DNA of 7,707 nucleotides, taken from assembly GCA_027026055.1 (NCBI GenBank), contig JALVPA010000010.1, forward strand, positions 1-7,707. Reading direction: 5' to 3'. Shown here piece after piece: positions 6,092 through 7,707 of the stretch. Position numbers and translations under genes: made by a program. The notes under the pieces are model-generated. The model saw nothing but the letters and a program-made list of their open reading frames with translations, did not search any database and was not told the origin of the DNA. How positions within the stretch are numbered: position 1 is the first letter of the stretch; every line of letters starts with the position of its first letter. The DNA comes from Campylobacteraceae bacterium. GTDB lineage: Bacteria; Campylobacterota; Campylobacteria; Campylobacterales; Sulfurovaceae.

Positions 6092-6097
6092 ATTATA
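6092..6097 (-). promoter_or_regulatory. -10 box (TATAAT) for the folD-lepB-M50-rpiB operon
   Basis: A consensus TATAAT on the minus strand (6097 to 6092) follows a T/A-rich stretch (AAATTTGGC) with no clear -35 box, as usual in Campylobacterota. Predicted +1 is near 6085, giving a leader of about 26 nt that contains the folD ribosome binding site. Function is inferred. Confidence 0.55.
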
Positions 6098-6172
6098 GCC
6101 AAATTTGTTTAGCGGAACTATGTGTATATCGAAGATTGCTTCGAGCCCATAAAGGTACGGGCGTGCGAAAAT

Positions 6173-6619
6173 TTAAAGTACGAGGTTCATAATGCGTTCG
6201 GCCGTTTCGTGTTCTTTTTCGGAGACGACATTGTCGTCGCGGGAGAGCTCTTTGGTGATTTTCGCCAAGACGACGATGAGCGTGCCGACGATATCGGGAA
6301 GTTTCTTTTCCGTTTCGACATCCAATTCGTACGCAGGCGGTAGGGTGGCGATATGGTCCAATATCTCTTGGAGATTCAACGTAACCTCCAGTTCGACGAA
6401 ACGTTGCATCTCCTCTTGGAACGCTTTGCTCAAGGGAAGGTCGTTCAACGAAATAATCTCTCTGCCGTTTGCTTTGGCATTCGCTTTCGCCGCGATAAGC
6501 ATGTCGTGAAACTTCTGGTCGATATAATCGCTCAATTGTTTGACTTTGTTTTTGGCGATGCGTAAGCCCGCCGCTTCTTTGTAGAGCTCTTCGATTTTGT
6601 GTACTCCTGCTACTGCCAT
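6173..6619 (-). CDS. DUF1931-type histone-fold protein (pseudodimer)
   Basis: This 148-residue protein matches the pattern of the DUF1931 family that I know from Aquifex and Thermus, small cytosolic proteins that fold as two tandem histone folds in one chain. Residues ~5-64 ('GVHKIEELYKEAAG' to 'NGREIISLNDLPLSK') give the first fold, with the helix-strand-loop 'REIISLNDLP' typical of histone folds. Residues ~65-125 give the second, including 'PDIVGTLIVVLAKITKEL'. A ~23-residue charged C-terminal tail follows. By hand count it has 26 acidic and 19 basic residues, so it is acidic overall; residues 1-65 are slightly basic. It may bind DNA or be a structural relative without nucleoid function; no function is proven from sequence. 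It has AAAGGA 6 nt before the ATG and a TACAAT -10, is likely monocistronic, and is divergent from the cytochrome c gene. Confidence 0.8.
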   Translation of the reverse strand: MAVAGVHKIEELYKEAAGLRIAKNKVKQLSDYIDQKFHDMLIAAKANAKANGREIISLNDLPLSKAFQEEMQRFVELEVTLNLQEILDHIATLPPAYELDVETEKKLPDIVGTLIVVLAKITKELSRDDNVVSEKEHETAERIMNLVL

Positions 6620-6648
6620 GTGTGGTCCTTTTGTGTTGATTTGGTGCG

Positions 6649-6654
6649 ATTGTA
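6649..6654 (-). promoter_or_regulatory. -10 box (TACAAT) for the histone-fold gene
   Basis: TACAAT on the minus strand (6654 to 6649) would start transcription near 6642 and give a ~23-nt leader with AAAGGA (6631 to 6626) as ribosome binding site. No clear -35 box is present. The promoter faces away from the cytochrome c promoter in the same 138-bp region. Confidence 0.45.
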
Positions 6655-6676
6655 ACCTATCTTACGAAAAATGGCA

Positions 6677-6692
6677 TGCTACCGTAGTAGCA
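6677..6692. promoter_or_regulatory. 16-bp dyad (TGCTAC-CGTA-GTAGCA), candidate operator
   Basis: Six perfectly paired bases on each side of a 4-bp centre lie between two divergent promoters: about 23 bp upstream of the -10 of the histone-fold gene and 26 bp upstream of the -10 of the cytochrome c gene. The compact dyad and its position would fit a dimeric regulator acting on one or both genes. It is not part of a transcribed leader by the predicted starts. Operator function is inferred. Confidence 0.35.
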
Positions 6693-6718
6693 AACGGCGA
6701 TTGAAGTAAGATTTTCGA

Positions 6719-6724
6719 TACAAT
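6719..6724 (+). promoter_or_regulatory. -10 box (TACAAT) for the cytochrome c gene
   Basis: TACAAT at 6719-6724 predicts a start near 6731 and a ~27-nt leader containing GAGGAAAGGA (6737-6746), a strong purine-rich ribosome binding site about 11 nt before the ATG at 6758. No -35 consensus is visible at the normal spacing. Confidence 0.5.
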
Positions 6725-6757
6725 TAGAGTCTCATTTGAGGAAAGGAACGGGTAAGA

Positions 6758-7096
6758 ATGTATAAAATTTTATCTCTTTTGTTGCCGTTGGCCGTATTTG
6801 CCCAAGAGGATTTTATCTCGCATTACGAATACGGACGGATGCTCTTTCACAACCCCAGAGGCGTGAGCTGTGCAAAATGTCATGACCATGACGGCAGCGG
6901 AAAGGTTATCGCTACATACAAAGATAAAACCGGCAATGTGCGTACTTTACGAGGTCCCGATATTAGAGAGGTCGATTACGAGACGTTGATTGAGACATTG
7001 AGTCGAAAACATCCGGTGATGCCGAGGTATTATCTGACCGATGAAGAGGTGCGCACTATATACGATTATTTAAGAAGCGAAAAAAAGAGAGATTAG
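6758..7096 (+). CDS. Small periplasmic monohaem cytochrome c
   Basis: The 112-residue precursor has a Sec signal peptide (MYKILSLLLPLAVFA, likely cut before Q16). One haem attachment site follows, C38-A-K-C41-H42, with H42 as proximal ligand. M88 in 'HPVMPRYYLTDEE' is the probable distal ligand, and the C-terminal helix 'VRTIYDYL' is typical of class I cytochromes. The mature protein of ~97 residues should be a periplasmic one-electron carrier, probably in a respiratory chain; its partners are not shown here. It is a single gene divergent from the histone-fold gene and ends 39 bp before the convergent cold-shock gene. An AGGAAAGGA ribosome binding site and the signal peptide support this start. 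Confidence 0.93.
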   Translation: MYKILSLLLPLAVFAQEDFISHYEYGRMLFHNPRGVSCAKCHDHDGSGKVIATYKDKTGNVRTLRGPDIREVDYETLIETLSRKHPVMPRYYLTDEEVRTIYDYLRSEKKRD

Positions 7097-7104
7097 AGGG
7101 TGAG

Positions 7105-7128
7105 GCGCGACTCCCGAGACAGGAGCGC
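7105..7128. terminator. Imperfect stem-loop between convergent cytochrome c and cold-shock genes
   Basis: CTCC (7111-7114) pairs with GGAG (7122-7125) and GCG (7105-7107) with CGC (7126-7128), with a 3-nt bulge and a 7-nt loop. It lies in the 39-bp gap between two converging stop codons, where a bidirectional terminator is expected. Neither strand has a clean U-run after the stem (plus strand: TTAAAAATT), so it is weak as an intrinsic terminator. Confidence 0.35.
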
Positions 7129-7135
7129 TTAAAAA

Positions 7136-7354
7136 TTAAAGGGGAGTGACGTTTTCGGCTTGAGGACCCTTTTGTCCTTCGCCGATTTCGAACGTGACCG
7201 CTTGACCCTCTGTTAAAGTCACGCGTCCGCCGTGGGGATTGTTGACTTGACGGAAGTGTACGAAGACATCGTTACCGCCGTTTTCTTGTTGGATAAATCC
7301 GTAACCTTTTTCGTCGTTGAACCATTTGACTGTTCCGTGATGCAATGTTGCCAT
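7136..7354 (-). CDS. Cold-shock protein (CspA family RNA/ssDNA chaperone)
   Basis: The 72-residue protein is a single cold-shock domain that binds single-stranded RNA and DNA and melts structure in transcripts. The W11-F-N-D-E-K start, RNP1 K16-G-Y-G-F-I and RNP2 D29-V-F-V-H-F are intact, and the C-terminus 'GPQAENVTPL' is the usual Csp ending. The ATG at 7354 has AAAGG about 8 nt upstream and gives the normal Csp start and length. A GTG at 7447 would add 31 in-frame residues without family support. The gene is preceded by a predicted ~124-nt leader with a hairpin and a small leader ORF, consistent with post-transcriptional control as in other Csp genes. It is probably monocistronic. Confidence 0.95.
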   Translation of the reverse strand: MATLHHGTVKWFNDEKGYGFIQQENGGNDVFVHFRQVNNPHGGRVTLTEGQAVTFEIGEGQKGPQAENVTPL

Positions 7355-7478
7355 CTGTATACCTTTGGATATGTAATTGAATGTATGAAAAGAATAACGG
7401 TAGAGAAGTCTTTCGGGGTCTTGCAGTCGTTTACACACACATAACACTCAAAAGATGACTTCGTTCCTCATCTTTCAT
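7355..7478 (-). promoter_or_regulatory. Long 5' leader of the cold-shock gene with an 8-bp hairpin
   Basis: If transcription starts 6 nt after the TACAAT at 7490-7485, the leader is 124 nt. AAAGATGA (7475-7468) pairs perfectly with TCATCTTT (7458-7451) around a 9-nt loop, 3 nt from the predicted 5' end. Long structured leaders are a known feature of cspA-type genes, where they affect mRNA stability and temperature response. Together with the insertion-sequence end from ~7600, this accounts for most of the >300-bp stretch without a normal gene (7355-7683). Bases 7491-7599 show nothing further beyond AT-rich promoter-upstream DNA. Confidence 0.5.
7431..7478 (-). CDS. Possible 15-codon leader ORF in the cold-shock gene leader
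   Basis: An ATG at 7478 opens a frame reading MKDEERSHLLSVMCV and stops with TAA at 7433-7431. The ATG lies exactly 6 nt after a TACAAT -10 box, so it could be translated from the very 5' end of the mRNA without a Shine-Dalgarno. The ORF covers the leader hairpin, so ribosomes on it would open that stem. It is in a different frame from the cold-shock gene. Short ORFs arise by chance and there is no homology evidence. Confidence 0.25.
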   Translation of the reverse strand: MKDEERSHLLSVMCV

Positions 7479-7484
7479 AGCACC

Positions 7485-7490
7485 ATTGTA
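7485..7490 (-). promoter_or_regulatory. -10 box (TACAAT) for the cold-shock gene
   Basis: TACAAT on the minus strand (7490 to 7485) is preceded by a T/A-rich tract, with TTGCTT 15 bp further up as a weak -35. It is the best promoter match upstream of the gene. Predicted +1 is 7478, which coincides with the A of an ATG. Confidence 0.5.
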
Positions 7491-7618
7491 GCCGTATTTT
7501 TTATAAAGCAACTTAAACGGCGTAAAAATCGAAAAAATATGGAAGTAACGGAAAGTAATAGGGTAAAAAAGAGATATAAGACGCCAATTCAACCAATAAG
7601 TGCAATTTCTAAAAGATA

Positions 7619-7665
7619 GTCGAGAAAGAGCGGGCTAACCGAATATAGGTTATCCTTTTTTCGAC
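7619..7665 (+). promoter_or_regulatory. Long hairpin upstream of the transposase ORF
   Basis: GTCGAGAAAG (7619-7628) pairs with TTTTTTCGAC (7656-7665) using two G-U wobbles. Inside it GG (7633-7634) pairs with CC (7654-7655) and TAACC (7636-7640) with GGTTA (7648-7652), with a 7-nt loop. The inner stem followed by six T also looks like an intrinsic terminator reading rightward. Such a structure would block read-through transcription into the transposase gene or hide its ribosome binding site. The pairing is seen; the function is inferred. Confidence 0.45.
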
Positions 7666-7683
7666 CAAAAAGAAAGGAATTGC

Positions 7684-7707
7684 ATGACCTATAAACAATT
7701 AACCCTA
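7684..7707 (+). CDS. IS30-family-like transposase, first 8 codons (cut by window edge)
   Basis: An ATG at 7684, preceded by AAAGGA (7672-7677), opens a frame reading MTYKQLTL to the end of the window. IS30-family transposases commonly start with 'M.Y..LT..ER..I', leading into a helix-turn-helix, so the opening fits. Only eight residues are visible and the DDE catalytic domain lies outside, so the call rests on this start plus the terminal-repeat-like sequence upstream. Confidence 0.55.

Larger units (their letters stand above)
7600..7707 (+). mobile_element. Left end of an IS30-family-like insertion sequence (cut by window edge)
   Basis: The transposase-like start at 7684 is preceded by about 84 bp that ends, on the left, in GTGCAATTTCTAAAAG (7600-7615). 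This resembles the GTGCAA-type terminal inverted repeats I associate with IS30-family elements. The exact boundary is uncertain by several bases because the right end and the target duplication lie outside the window. The element inserted upstream of the cold-shock promoter, about 110 bp from its -10 box, and points away from it. Confidence 0.5.

Noticed and set aside
6129..6144. Perfect 6-bp hairpin TCGAAG-ATTG-CTTCGA between folD and the histone-fold gene, considered as a terminator.
   Set aside because: No T-run follows in either direction and the stem is short; kept only as a possible weak 3' structure.
6659..6712. ATCTTAC (6659-6665) inverted to GTAAGAT (6706-6712), considered as a regulatory repeat.
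   Set aside because: Only 7 bp with a 40-bp spacer in AT-rich DNA, and the arms do not extend; chance is likely.
7136..7447. A GTG start at 7447 adding 31 residues to the cold-shock protein.
   Set aside because: The extension has no Csp similarity, and the ATG at 7354 has its own ribosome binding site and gives the standard start and length.
1..7707. CRISPR arrays, tRNA or rRNA genes, riboswitches, phage genes.
   Set aside because: No regularly spaced repeats, no cloverleaf or rRNA-like stretches and no known riboswitch consensus were seen on either strand.

Overview
The window looks like the chromosome of a Campylobacterota (epsilonproteobacterial) species of moderate GC. The kinase has the 'THQWKQPLN' type of H-box that is common in this group. 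The uracil-DNA-glycosylase-like protein starts with a typical group-specific N-terminus. The small cytochrome c, the folD-lepB pairing and the AT-rich promoters with clear -10 boxes but poor -35 boxes also fit. Genus is not resolved; a sulfur- or hydrogen-oxidising vent or sediment genus is a guess.

Layout: (i) 1-1185, minus strand: a family-4-like uracil-DNA glycosylase homologue, a short Sua5/YrdC-family protein and the first 18 codons of a probable HIT-family protein. (ii) 1186-1399: a divergent control region with three copies of an 8-bp word in both orientations. (iii) 1400-3115, plus strand: a Rab/Ras-like small GTPase whose stop codon abuts the start of a soluble PAS histidine kinase, with no response regulator in view. 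(iv) 3119-6059, minus strand: a tightly packed operon transcribed folD, lepB, site-2-protease-like M50 gene, rpiB. It meets the kinase gene end to end with 3 bp between stop codons. (v) 6173-6619, minus strand: a DUF1931-type histone-fold protein. (vi) 6758-7096, plus strand: a small periplasmic monohaem cytochrome c, divergent from the histone-fold gene across a 138-bp region with a compact dyad. (vii) 7136-7354, minus strand: a cold-shock protein with a predicted ~124-nt leader holding a hairpin and a 15-codon leader ORF. (viii) From about 7600: the left end of an IS30-family-like insertion sequence, with a long hairpin before the truncated transposase ORF.

Most of the window is housekeeping: one-carbon metabolism (FolD), pentose phosphate interconversion (RpiB), protein export (LepB), tRNA modification (YrdC family) and cold-shock RNA chaperoning. 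The parts most likely to hide new biology are the GTPase-kinase pair with its repeat-rich control region, the UDG homologue with both catalytic motifs altered, the bacterial histone-fold protein, and a recurring promoter geometry (-10 box, 6 nt, ATG) that predicts leaderless mRNAs at three places. All functional calls come from reading the sequence; no search or folding program was run.
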